This document shows, piece by piece, positions 17,369 through 25,392 of a stretch of DNA of 51,415 nt (its first letter is position 1; each line of letters begins with the position of its first letter). The stretch lies in the NCBI RefSeq assembly GCF_003386535.1, contig NZ_QTTN01000045.1:1-51415 (forward strand), given 5' to 3'. The notes beneath the pieces are model-generated. The model saw only the letters and a list, made by a program, of their open reading frames with translations, was not told the origin of the DNA and did no database searches. Source of the stretch: Paenibacillus taihuensis (lineage in GTDB: Bacteria; Bacillota; Bacilli; Paenibacillales; Paenibacillaceae). The translations under genes were made by a program, and so were the position numbers.

Positions 17369-17803
17369 ATGAAGACAGGTGGGGCTCCATATATTTCTGT
17401 GAGACGTCATCTAACGGAGATGAAGCTGATCATGAGGAAGAAGAATAATAGCGGAAGAAATAAGACAACAACGAAGATAAGTAAACCTGAAGCATGGAAT
17501 TTTCAATCGGCGCCTAACTTGCATCCGATGAAGGTGACGATTAATTTGCACAAGCCAGGCACAGCGCCAGGTTATATTTTTGTGTCGCCATATATAACTA
17601 CGGAAACGCTTTCATGGCAAGTGCGAGCAGGCGATTCGCCAGAAAATATGAATGTCGTCGCTAGTGGCGTTCCACGTAAAGGATTCGAGACGGTTATTGA
17701 TGTGCCGGCTGAAGGTCCGTATTTTCAGGTGCAAGCGCTGGATGTGTCAAGTCATGTGATTGGAACGTCTCGAATTATTCGTGCTTATGAGGATGATGAG
17801 TGA
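17369..17803 (+). pseudogene. Internally deleted arylsulfotransferase-like gene
   Basis: 144 residues, or about 120 from a later ATG near 17431. The first part, AWNFQSAPNLHPMKVTINLHKPGTAPGYIFVSPY, resembles the N-terminus of bacterial arylsulfotransferase (ASST) proteins. The second part, LSWQVRAGDSPENMNVVASGVPRKGFETVIDVPAEGPYFQVQALDVSSHVIGTS, resembles their far C-terminal beta domain. Some 300 residues of propeller and active site that should lie between are missing, joined in frame near 17600. As it stands it cannot be a sulfotransferase. The assignment rests on family memory of these motifs; a small independent protein is the alternative. It is the last high-GC gene before the AT-rich island. 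Confidence 0.5.
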
Positions 17804-18177
17804 TTGAATGATTGAATGAGGAAATGAACATTTGGTTAACATAATATTAATTATGTAACTCAAAAGCAAAAATATGAAAAGATCCTGAGTTGTTAGATAT
17901 TCAAGATCGTTTGGGCTGAACTGAACTAAGTATCAGGTTATCAGGATCTAAATTCTAAGGATCTGAATTATAAGGATCTAAATTATAGGGATCTAAATTA
18001 TAGGGATTCTAACGAAGCTGTGAGTTAGGATTTTAAATTGAGCAATAAAAGTAAAAATAAACAAAACAACAGATTTAAAGATTGTTAGAAAGTCTTATAC
18101 ACTACTTTTTCACAAAACCCGTATTTTATACATATGTCTATTTGTAGATTAAACCCCTTTTTATATAAATAAGTTTT
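17804..18177. repeat. Non-coding AT-rich stretch with 15-bp tandem repeat
   Basis: No gene is seen. Four consecutive 15-bp units of AGGATCTAAATTATA type (17943, 17958, 17973, 17988) and a partial fifth at 18003-18010 form a small tandem repeat. An inverted relative (AGATCCTGAG) lies near 17880. The base composition falls sharply here, just before the transposon end at 18178. Confidence 0.75.
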
Positions 18178-18220
18178 TGTCGGTTGACAAGAACTTGATG
18201 TCATAAATGACAAGAACTTT
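18178..18220 (+). mobile_element. Terminal end of the Tn7-like element with TnsB-type repeats
   Basis: The sequence TGTCGGTTGACAAG begins at 18178, the TGT start expected of a Tn7/Tn5053-type transposon end. Two copies of TGACAAGAACTT lie at 18184 and about 18208, separated by GATGTCATAAA; repeated sites of this type are where TnsB binds. The tniQ stop is 110 bp inward. A matching inverted end was searched for by eye on the right and not found, so the 5-bp target duplication cannot be confirmed. Confidence 0.7.
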
Positions 18221-18282
18221 ACCTCATTATCGGGCTCGGGCTAGCTGCCACGTTTATCATTCATCAGATTCAGATTCACAAG

Positions 18283-18316
18283 AAAAACCATCGCAGTATA
18301 AGCGATGGTTTTTTTA
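18283..18316 (-). terminator. Terminator of the tns operon
   Basis: AAAAACCATCGC and GCGATGGTTTTTTT flank an AGTATAA loop, 15 bp beyond the tniQ stop. It is symmetrical and may also block transcription entering the element from outside. Confidence 0.88.
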
Positions 18317-18330
18317 CTATCGAATATCGA

Positions 18331-19818
18331 CTATATTCTAAGCCTAGACACATATCGATTCACGTATTCAGATAATTGTTTATTTTCGGTTGATGGATTT
18401 TCATAAACCTTCATGGCCATGCCCATTGGCGTAAATGTACGCATTTGACGATATTCTTTTCGGAATCGTTTAGTACTGGATATACATTTCATGTCTTTGT
18501 TGAATATTCGTTGATTTGTCTCATGTGACATCGCTACTTCTACTTCTTGTATAAATCTAATCTCATAGCTATGTCTAAAGACAATCATCGGTTGACTAAG
18601 CTCCATCATTTTATTTATCTCAGTCCATGATGGGACTCGTATAGCTGCGGCACTTTCCTTTGCTATCGACAGCCACTGGTGGAAGTAATTCAAGCAAAAT
18701 TCTATAGTGTAACGGTTTAAAACCATACGTGTTAATCCAGGGGTATCACTCACCTCCAAGTTAATTTGAGCCGATAACCTATCTCTTAGGTCCACAAGCG
18801 TTTCTTCAATAAGCTGTGTAACGAAGTTTCTACTTCCAGATTTGCTTGCTGGAAATTGATGATCCTTCTTCGATGTGATATAAAAATGCTGAGCATTGAG
18901 TATTGACTGCCTCCAAAAAATATACGCATAAGCGTATGGGCAAATAGGTGGAAACTCCCCTTTTTTTAACTTACGCAATTCTTGCAGCACTCTTATGCAA
19001 TTATGATGCTTACATAACAACTTATTTCTTATATACTTGTCAATTGATTTAAAACATTGCTTATTTTCTTCGTACAGCTCTTTGGTTAGTTGTATGTCCG
19101 AATTCTGTCTTGAAGTTTTGTGCTGATGAACTTGAGATGTGAATCTGCACTCTCTGTAGAAAGTACTTATTTCTGCAGAATTAGGATTAAAGAGTAAACG
19201 ATCGTTGATTCCCCATTTCTTATCTCCCCGTTCAATCCAATCTTTAACACATTCATCCGTAATCTGAAATGTGTATTTCCAGGTAGACCATTGAGATCCA
19301 GCAAAGTCCGCCAGTTTATTTCCACATTTGCACGTAAAAGGGTTTCCCAGACTCGTATCACTAATTAAGAAAGGAATACTTTTATTACATGTTGGGCACT
19401 GCGTGATCAGTTCAGTCATATGTATGGGGCAGCGTTTAATAAGTGAAAACTGGTGTAGCCAACTATGATACCCAACACTCATGCATTGCCTACACCAGCG
19501 TAATGATTTAGGAAACCAAGTTTCTTCATGATCATTATAGTATCCAATGGGCATTAACAATTTTGTTATCGCTATCTCGTTTTGCCTTATGATATCCACA
19601 TAAAGATTTTGTTCCAGTGAAACTGGATCAAAACCACTTAATCGGAAAAGTTCCCTCCTGCTGTCTCCGATGGTTGTGCCTCTTATCTTTTTCACCTCTA
19701 CAGAGCCGAATAAGCGCAGCACTTCTTTCCGTGTCACCAGATTAGCAAAACATACTTTTTCAAATATTGACCACGGTGTTTCCAATAGATTAATCCATTC
19801 ACTGTTCCAAATAATCAT
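18331..19818 (-). CDS. tniQ: TniQ/TnsD-family target selector
   Basis: 495 residues, the size of Tn7 TnsD (a long TniQ protein). The TniQ region has a zinc-finger series at about residues 109-165: CRQC, H118, C130PIH133, CPTC (141-144) and CKCG (163-165). The C-terminal half is helical and basic, as expected of the DNA-binding part that reads a specific attachment site. Long TniQ proteins of this kind choose a fixed chromosomal site and recruit TnsC. It starts 1 bp after the tnsC stop, so it is translationally linked. No CRISPR or second TniQ is present, so target choice is probably sequence-directed; the target gene is not identified here. Confidence 0.85.
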   Translation of the reverse strand: MIIWNSEWINLLETPWSIFEKVCFANLVTRKEVLRLFGSVEVKKIRGTTIGDSRRELFRLSGFDPVSLEQNLYVDIIRQNEIAITKLLMPIGYYNDHEETWFPKSLRWCRQCMSVGYHSWLHQFSLIKRCPIHMTELITQCPTCNKSIPFLISDTSLGNPFTCKCGNKLADFAGSQWSTWKYTFQITDECVKDWIERGDKKWGINDRLLFNPNSAEISTFYRECRFTSQVHQHKTSRQNSDIQLTKELYEENKQCFKSIDKYIRNKLLCKHHNCIRVLQELRKLKKGEFPPICPYAYAYIFWRQSILNAQHFYITSKKDHQFPASKSGSRNFVTQLIEETLVDLRDRLSAQINLEVSDTPGLTRMVLNRYTIEFCLNYFHQWLSIAKESAAAIRVPSWTEINKMMELSQPMIVFRHSYEIRFIQEVEVAMSHETNQRIFNKDMKCISSTKRFRKEYRQMRTFTPMGMAMKVYENPSTENKQLSEYVNRYVSRLRI

Positions 19819-19819
19819 C

Positions 19820-20797
19820 CTATATCACCGGTTTAGCGACAGCCATGTAGATTTCGGATTCAATATACCCGGAGCGTTCAATGGCTTCTCTCCACTGCTC
19901 CATAGAAAGCCATTCACAACACCCTCCATTGGCACCATTTATCTTTAATGCATTTTCAACTGTGAAAGCAACATATTCCATGGGTATTTCAATTTTACTA
20001 CCCGAGAGCCCAAACTCTTCCCTCACATCAAGAAAGAGATTAAACAATTTACTGGAAAAATGGGCAAGTCTCCCTCCAGAATCAAACGTGTTCGGAAAAT
20101 AGAACCTGGTGTAGTACCATCCACTCTCTAATGGATATTCTGCTTCGTCGTAGCTCTGTAATACGTACTCCATTTCCTCTATATCTGTTACACCACGAAA
20201 CTTATATTCTGACGGCATAAATCTCCCGACAATATGTGATTTTGAGTTAGCAAGAAAGAAGGATCTACGGTTCACCAACTGTTCCTGGCCAATGGTTATT
20301 GTAATCATACGTATTTTTCTTCGGATCAGTTGATTGTATATATCGATTAAACAATCATACTGCCACTCCGTAAGCTTTTGACCTTCGTCCATGATAACCA
20401 CAACTCTTCGGCCAGGAGCATGTTCCGCGCTTTCATGCAATATGTTTACAATCTGATTCCGAAGAATTAACTCGTCCTTCTTCCCTTCAAAACTAAATTC
20501 AAAGTCAGTGAGCATGTCTCGATAAAACTTTTCTGCCGAAGGTACTTTATAGCTTTTACTGTCCGCAACAAAGACAGGAATAGGTGTATTCAGCAATTCC
20601 GGTAGGTAGTTTACAGCAAATGTAGTAGCTTTCGTCTTCCCTAGCCTTGGTCGACCATAAACCATTAATCCTGGAGCGCCGTCAGAGATAACTTGGACAA
20701 GCTTATCCATTAGTCGATTAATTTGAAGAGTGGGCAAAATATATTGCCCTTGTTCAATTGGATGTGTGCCTACTGGAATCATTGGCCTAATTATCAT
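19820..20797 (-). CDS. tnsC: TnsC-like AAA+ transposition ATPase
   Basis: 325 residues. Walker A is GRPRLGKT (48-55) and Walker B RVVVIMDEGQKL (131-142); the sensor-type region TITIGQEQL follows. This is the TniB/TnsC AAA ATPase that forms filaments on target DNA, is recruited by TniQ, and activates the TnsA/TnsB transposase. The gene begins 13 bp after tnsB with TAGGTGAAA upstream, and ends 1 bp before tniQ. At 325 residues it is far shorter than E. coli TnsC (about 555), as in other compact Tn7-like systems. Confidence 0.87.
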   Translation of the reverse strand: MIIRPMIPVGTHPIEQGQYILPTLQINRLMDKLVQVISDGAPGLMVYGRPRLGKTKATTFAVNYLPELLNTPIPVFVADSKSYKVPSAEKFYRDMLTDFEFSFEGKKDELILRNQIVNILHESAEHAPGRRVVVIMDEGQKLTEWQYDCLIDIYNQLIRRKIRMITITIGQEQLVNRRSFFLANSKSHIVGRFMPSEYKFRGVTDIEEMEYVLQSYDEAEYPLESGWYYTRFYFPNTFDSGGRLAHFSSKLFNLFLDVREEFGLSGSKIEIPMEYVAFTVENALKINGANGGCCEWLSMEQWREAIERSGYIESEIYMAVAKPVI

Positions 20798-20810
20798 TCA
20801 GCATTTTCAC

Positions 20811-22790
20811 CTACCAGCGAGTTATTGTTTTAAATCGACGATGGGAAGTCGGAGTATTAGCTTTCGCAGTTTGAAGCTTAGCTTGTTGCTCCCTTGCTTT
20901 TTCTAATGCGCTAATACTCGCTTGTTCTGCTGCAAGAGATTCGTCGAGATCTGAGTTCTTCTCCTCTTCCCTTTTCTTCATAACCTGTTTTGTTTTCGCA
21001 ATATGGTTAGCTACCCTTTTCTTCTTGGTCTTTGCTTGTGTCAACAAATACTCGTGGTAAACAAAGATGGGGTCATCCCATTGCGTGAAGTGAATTAATT
21101 TTTTTCTTTTCAATATGTTTATTGCTTTCCTCATTTGCAATGAATGAGGAGTTAGGCACCACTTTCCTGCAGCAACAAGTAATCCAAACTCGCTTCCATC
21201 TGGAAGATACGCTCTAATCGTACGAAGATCATCCACATTAACATGTAATGACAATTTCGTGTTAAGCAAATGGGCTGAATTCGCCAGTAGATCGTTTCGA
21301 TATTCAACACCCATGTACTCGATGTACGGTCTCTTGCCTGATTTATGACTTCCACGTACTGTTCTTGGCTGCTCGACTTGTGTGAATACAAACTCTGACC
21401 GTTTAGTTTCGCTTAACAATCTAGGAATCATCCCTTTATTAAGTCTTTGTTCTAAGGCTTCAAGTGGCGAGTTATAAAACAATGAACCGTGTGGAGTACC
21501 ATTATAGTTGGCAACAACAACATCGAGAATTTCTTCAAGATGTTCGAAGGTCATCTCGTAGCGCATAGCCATTTTTTCTGGTTCTTTCCGTCGGGGATCC
21601 TCTGGATGGCTGCCGGTTGTATTAACCATCCGTTGCATGCTGCTCGAGGTCAGTGTCTGATGGAATCGCTCAATATGAGGACGTCGCATTGGTTTATCAA
21701 CGGCACCTAGACAAGTTGCACATCCAATTAAGTTCCGAAGTCTTTCCCGAACCATTTCAGCAAGATGTGATTTTGCATTATCAAAATGTATAACATCCCA
21801 CACTGCCCACTCAATGTCTTTAAAGCGCTCTGATGGATAACCTCCTGTTGGTTGGTATGAAAGTCCGTGAATAGTCAGATTCATTTTTTGAACGGGCATT
21901 ACTGCCTTCTTCGCGGCGATCATTACATCAGTTGCGTTATATTCTTTGTTGAGAGAGATGTGTGGTCTCCCGATAATGTTATCAGTCGCACGATCAATAA
22001 AGCTTAGGACCCAAAGTCTATCCAATGTAAGTACAGCATCGTCACCCTCCAACGTTTTAATGGTAATAACCCATATTCCATCAAATCTGTGGCCATCAAA
22101 TTCCACATCTTGATATGGTGTAATGGTTCGAGGATAATTTTGTTGACCTATTCCTGAGTTCTTCGCTTTTTGTTCAGCATCATGGCCATAACGAGAAGAC
22201 GCTTTACCGAAATGTTTATCTCTTAAATTCTCTAAGTGACGACATAAGGCTCTGTAGCCCAAATGTTCAGTGTTAAACGGGTATTCACTTCGCGGAATTT
22301 CCAACTCCTTACACTTGTCTACAAACTTTTTATGAATGTATTTTGGCCGCATTACGGGTTCCGAAAGTTTCTTCCTACCAAAGAATAAGTTTTCGATTTC
22401 ATCACTTATTTTTGGATGCTTCTCCAGTAGTAAAGCAAACTCACCCGTTTTTCTAGATTCATTAAACTTTCGTGAGCGCGGATTTAGTTCATATGGCTTT
22501 AACTTTTTGTTCGGAATCAGTCCTCTGTAACCCCAAGGGACACCATACGGATCATACGATATACACCTTGTATATAGACGAATCAAATTCTTGCGGTCCA
22601 CGCCGGTTAAATTGTAGATCTCTGCCTGACTTTTTTCATTTTCGACATAATGGTCTATTGCTTCCTTACGTTTCAAATAAACAGCCTTGGCTTCTGCAGT
22701 GAGCAGATTTGTATCCACTTGTAGCCATAAATCTCGGTTAAGCTGAGCGAGAGTAAGGTCTCCTTTATCAATAATTTTCGATCTACTCAC
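20811..22790 (-). CDS. tnsB: TnsB-like DDE transposase
   Basis: 659 residues from a GTG at 22790 that overlaps the tnsA stop (GTGAGTAG). The open frame runs further up inside tnsA, but this overlap is the usual tnsA-tnsB arrangement. The rve/DDE core is visible: Asp in VEFDGHRFDG (about 232), Asp in VIHFDNAKSH (about 337) and Glu in RRPHIERFHQTL (about 374). A Mu-type C-terminal beta domain follows, then a Lys/Glu-rich helical tail (VMKKREEEKNSDLDESLAAEQASISALEKAREQQAKLQ) that in this family contacts TnsC. TnsB binds the element ends and joins their 3' ends to target DNA. Remnants of related tnsB tails lie at 23509-23894 and 34088-34173. Confidence 0.9.
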   Translation of the reverse strand: MSRSKIIDKGDLTLAQLNRDLWLQVDTNLLTAEAKAVYLKRKEAIDHYVENEKSQAEIYNLTGVDRKNLIRLYTRCISYDPYGVPWGYRGLIPNKKLKPYELNPRSRKFNESRKTGEFALLLEKHPKISDEIENLFFGRKKLSEPVMRPKYIHKKFVDKCKELEIPRSEYPFNTEHLGYRALCRHLENLRDKHFGKASSRYGHDAEQKAKNSGIGQQNYPRTITPYQDVEFDGHRFDGIWVITIKTLEGDDAVLTLDRLWVLSFIDRATDNIIGRPHISLNKEYNATDVMIAAKKAVMPVQKMNLTIHGLSYQPTGGYPSERFKDIEWAVWDVIHFDNAKSHLAEMVRERLRNLIGCATCLGAVDKPMRRPHIERFHQTLTSSSMQRMVNTTGSHPEDPRRKEPEKMAMRYEMTFEHLEEILDVVVANYNGTPHGSLFYNSPLEALEQRLNKGMIPRLLSETKRSEFVFTQVEQPRTVRGSHKSGKRPYIEYMGVEYRNDLLANSAHLLNTKLSLHVNVDDLRTIRAYLPDGSEFGLLVAAGKWCLTPHSLQMRKAINILKRKKLIHFTQWDDPIFVYHEYLLTQAKTKKKRVANHIAKTKQVMKKREEEKNSDLDESLAAEQASISALEKAREQQAKLQTAKANTPTSHRRFKTITRW

Positions 22791-23430
22791 GTAGCCACAC
22801 CTCGGTCTCCTTGCAGAGTATTGATTCGTCAATGTTAAGAAGCACTTCACCACGATAAAATAGCCAGAAACATGCCTCCAATATTATTGGATATGGAGTA
22901 GAAGTTATCTCTGATAATGCTTGGAGAGACAATTTGTCATGTCTGACGAACTTTATTAGATGGGATGCTACACTGGGTACTGGATTGTTTTTTACAAAGG
23001 ATAATATTTTCAGACGATTTTCTAAACCTTTGTAGCTACTTCTTAGAGATCTGTCCGTCATGATTTCGTAAATGATTCCATTCTCTAAGCAGTATTGGCG
23101 CTGCGCTTCAATTTGACGAACTGTTCTGTAGTTACGCGGATCATCGGAAAGTAATTCAGACTCATACTTGACCTCGCGGTAAACTACCCTTCCATCTCGA
23201 TATTTAATCAGCATATCGAAAATAGTTGTATGCAATTCACCATCTAATAAATATGGAATCTCGGGATATTGCTCGCAATAGGTTTCAACTTCCCAACTCG
23301 TTTCAACTCGAACGAAGTTGTCAAATTCTAAGTCACTATATAGCGTTACATCCCGATCCACTTTTGGACCAAGTGAGTTCCAATAGTTATTTCCGTATTT
23401 CGAGCTTCTTGGCATAATAATTGGTTTCAT
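22783..23430 (-). CDS. tnsA: TnsA-like endonuclease
   Basis: 215 residues; the ATG follows GGAGGGTTACT. The TnsA nuclease core shows Asp72 in TTIFDMLI and the Glu86-x-Lys88 motif in YREVKYE, with an earlier Glu in TSWEVETYCEQYP. The C-terminal winged-helix part (SVASHLIKFVRHDKLSLQALSEITS) contacts TnsB/TnsC in Tn7. TnsA cuts the 5' strands at the element ends, giving cut-and-paste rather than replicative movement. It is first in the leftward operon tnsA-tnsB-tnsC-tniQ. I expected the second transposon end upstream of it and did not see one. Confidence 0.85.
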   Translation of the reverse strand: MKPIIMPRSSKYGNNYWNSLGPKVDRDVTLYSDLEFDNFVRVETSWEVETYCEQYPEIPYLLDGELHTTIFDMLIKYRDGRVVYREVKYESELLSDDPRNYRTVRQIEAQRQYCLENGIIYEIMTDRSLRSSYKGLENRLKILSFVKNNPVPSVASHLIKFVRHDKLSLQALSEITSTPYPIILEACFWLFYRGEVLLNIDESILCKETEVWLRE

Positions 23431-23508
23431 AGTAACCCTCCAAGCATATTTGATGTTCTCTGTATCACATTCATTTTGAACATGATGTTTTACTTCCCGC
23501 TGCTCTGC

Positions 23509-23894
23509 TTATTTTCTCAGCTGTTTTTGATCAATGGATTTAAAGTACTCATGCACTTGGTCAAGGAGAGGCTTGTGAAAACGGTTGAAAGCTTTCCTGA
23601 TTTGAAGTGAATGTGGAGTCGCAGCCCATCTTCCATTAGCAGTTAAATGACCAAACCAACTCCCATCTGGTAAGAATGCCGCTATTGTCCTTAGATCCTC
23701 AGTATTGATTTGCAGTGTCATTTCAACATTTACCAAACGCCATGATCTAGAGAGCTCGATGCTCCTATACTCAACCCCTCAAACTGTATATAAGGGAGCT
23801 TGCCAGATTTCATTGAACCCCGGACGATTCTGGTAACGAATATACTTGGAACAAACATTTCAGAGCGAGCAGTAGCTTTATTGGGACGTTTCAT
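23509..23894 (-). pseudogene. Remnant of a second tnsB (C-terminal part, frameshifted)
   Basis: From an ATG at 23894 the frame reads RSEMFVPSIFVTRIVRGSMKSGKLPYIQFEG, then shifts near 23790 to EYRSIELSRSWRLVNVEMTLQINTEDLRTIAAFLPDGSWFGHLTANGRWAATPHSLQIRKAF and stops at 23509. This matches the intact TnsB over its Mu C-terminal domain (RSEFVFTQVEQPRTVRGSHKSGKRPYIEYMGVEYRN and DLRTIRAYLPDGSEFGLLVAAGKWCLTPHSLQMRKAI). It is clearly homologous but not a recent copy, so a different Tn7-like element once occupied this spot. It has the same orientation as tnsB. Confidence 0.8.
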
Positions 23895-24283
23895 TTGATC
23901 CATCTCCTATAATTCACTTCCATGATATGTATAACCAAAATGTTGCTATTCAATACAAAGCTTATAAAAATGCTGATCTAACAGGCTTCTGAGGTAAAAG
24001 AATACTCAATCCAAGCCAACAATCCATCAATTTCTATCTAGACATTCTCACTGTGAACGCATGTTCATAACCTACACATTTCCTTCGATCTGCTGCTCGC
24101 CTAATTCAACGGACTCATAGTGGTATATTAATCAATTAAGTGATATATATATGAGAATGAGTTGAACGTTCAATTGAATATTCAATTCCTCACCATTCCT
24201 ATTTATTTAGTACTAGAGTTCTAGAATTTATTTTTTTGGGAAAACTAGTAGAAAGAAATAGATTTGTAGAGGAGAAGTTAGTG
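23895..24283. promoter_or_regulatory. Regulatory intergenic region with twin palindromes
   Basis: No gene is seen in this AT-rich stretch. Two perfect 12-bp palindromes lie back to back: TTGAACGTTCAA at 24162-24173 and TTGAATATTCAA at 24174-24185, about 100 bp before the first XRE gene. They are likely operator half-pairs for that regulator. The rest shows only scattered AT runs such as TGATATATATATGAG. Confidence 0.7.
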
Positions 24284-24559
24284 ATGGCTAAAAGAGCAGT
24301 TAAAGCAGAATTTGACCATGTTGATTGGAGAAATGAAACAAGGTTATATACCGAAATCGGGAGACGCATAAAAGAAGCGCGGAGAAGGAAAGGCTTCACC
24401 CAGGAAGACCTCAGTGAGCGAGTAAGTCTCTCTAGACCATCAATCTCATTAGTAGAAAACGGACAGCAGAATATTTCAATGTATGCAATTTATGAAATCT
24501 GTTTTGTGCTTGATGTTTCAATTCATACAATTCTTCCAAACAATATGAGAGACTCTTAA
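24284..24559 (+). CDS. XRE-family regulator 1
   Basis: 91 residues from the ATG at 24284, with GAGGAGAAG upstream; the frame is open to 24236, but the ribosome site favours the later start. The helix-turn-helix is typical: YTEIGRRIKEARRRKGFTQEDLSERVSLSRPSISLVENGQQNISMYAIYEICFVLDV. The protein is just the DNA-binding domain with a short basic N-terminus. The twin palindromes upstream are probable binding sites. It may control the cargo genes or the transposition operon, which is divergent on its left. Confidence 0.82.
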   Translation: MAKRAVKAEFDHVDWRNETRLYTEIGRRIKEARRRKGFTQEDLSERVSLSRPSISLVENGQQNISMYAIYEICFVLDVSIHTILPNNMRDS

Positions 24560-24561
24560 GC

Positions 24562-24876
24562 TCATTTATTACGCTTAGCTCTTCGAAGTTGCTCCTTCAA
24601 GACCCTAATTGCACTTTGGTATTGATGAGTTTCCTCAGTCTCTTCGGGCAGATGAACTGAACTGGCTAAATCGATGGAGTCAATCTCGAAAATCAGTATA
24701 TTAGAGAGGTTACGGGGATCGTACAAAATGATGACCTTCCACCCCCCTTCTACCGTTGCATATTCGAACCACTTCTTCTTTACCATGGTGGCACATGTAT
24801 AGACTAATCCGTTAAAATGCAATCCATTACTTGTAACAGTTGCGAGACCAAGTTCGAAGTTAGTTTGATCGTTCAT
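24562..24876 (-). pseudogene. Probable C-terminal fragment of a TnsB/rve-type transposase
   Basis: 104 residues. The pattern GLHFNGLVYTCATMVKKKWFEYATVEGGWKVIILYDPRNLSNILIFE, and then a Lys/Arg-rich helix (HQYQSAIRVLKEQLRRAKRNK), resembles the Mu C-terminal domain and tail of Tn7/Tn552-type transposases (GLxYxC, KVxxxYDPRxLSxI). It has no catalytic core and is far from the tnsB sequence in detail, so it would come from a different lineage. An independent small protein is possible. It lies between the two XRE genes, on the opposite strand, 2 bp from the first. Confidence 0.55.
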
Positions 24877-24926
24877 AGAATCACCTCATCCATCATTATG
24901 AACAGAAATCGAAGGAATAATACCTA

Positions 24927-24955
24927 CAGGTCTCAAAATAGGAAATTGAGACCTG
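24927..24955. promoter_or_regulatory. Perfect inverted repeat upstream of XRE regulator 2
   Basis: CAGGTCTCAA (24927-24936) and TTGAGACCTG (24946-24955) are perfect 10-bp arms with a 9-bp spacer, 55 bp before the start of the second XRE gene. It is a likely operator, and the lack of a U tract argues against a terminator. Confidence 0.7.
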
Positions 24956-25010
24956 AATGTGCATGTTATCGCATTAAGCCTTTGAGTAATCTATATTTGA
25001 GGTGTAAGTA

Positions 25011-25355
25011 ATGGATAATAATGTGCTAGAGATCATCGGCCGGAGGATTAGAGATCTTCGAAAACAACGAGGGTTATCTCAAGAGCAATTAGGTGAGATG
25101 GCTGGTGTACACTTCTCTTATATTGGTAAAATAGAACGAGCTGAAAAGAATGTTACGGTAGTTAATCTAGAAAAAATTGCGGCAGCACTAGGGGTTTCCT
25201 TCTTTGATTTATTTCTATTTGGTAAGTTCATCAGACCTGAGCAAAACGAGAAGGATAAAATTCTTAATTCATTATTTCAGAATCTTGCTATTATGAAAGT
25301 GAATGACCTACGGAAACTAAATGGCTTGATTTATAGCTGGAGTCAAGATCAATAA
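25011..25355 (+). CDS. XRE-family regulator 2
   Basis: 114 residues; the ATG follows GAGGTGTAAGTA. The domain is a clear SinR-like helix-turn-helix: IIGRRIRDLRKQRGLSQEQLGEMAGVHFSYIGKIERAEKNVTVVNLEKIAAALGV. A short C-terminal helical segment follows, which may dimerise. A perfect inverted repeat upstream and a strong hairpin directly after the stop make it a self-contained transcription unit. It resembles controller proteins found beside restriction-modification and mobile elements, but hsdRMS is 4 kb away, so a link is only possible. Confidence 0.85.
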   Translation: MDNNVLEIIGRRIRDLRKQRGLSQEQLGEMAGVHFSYIGKIERAEKNVTVVNLEKIAAALGVSFFDLFLFGKFIRPEQNEKDKILNSLFQNLAIMKVNDLRKLNGLIYSWSQDQ

Positions 25356-25392
25356 ACCACCTTCTCCGATTATGGATGATGGTGGTTTATTT
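25354..25392. terminator. Terminator between XRE regulator 2 and the convergent 278-aa gene
   Basis: AAACCACC and GGTGGTTT with ATCATAATCGGAGA-type interior form a hairpin followed by ATTTGTTG; it overlaps the end of the convergent gene. Confidence 0.65.

Noticed and set aside
17943..18010. CRISPR array
   Set aside because: The 15-bp units are head-to-tail with no spacers.
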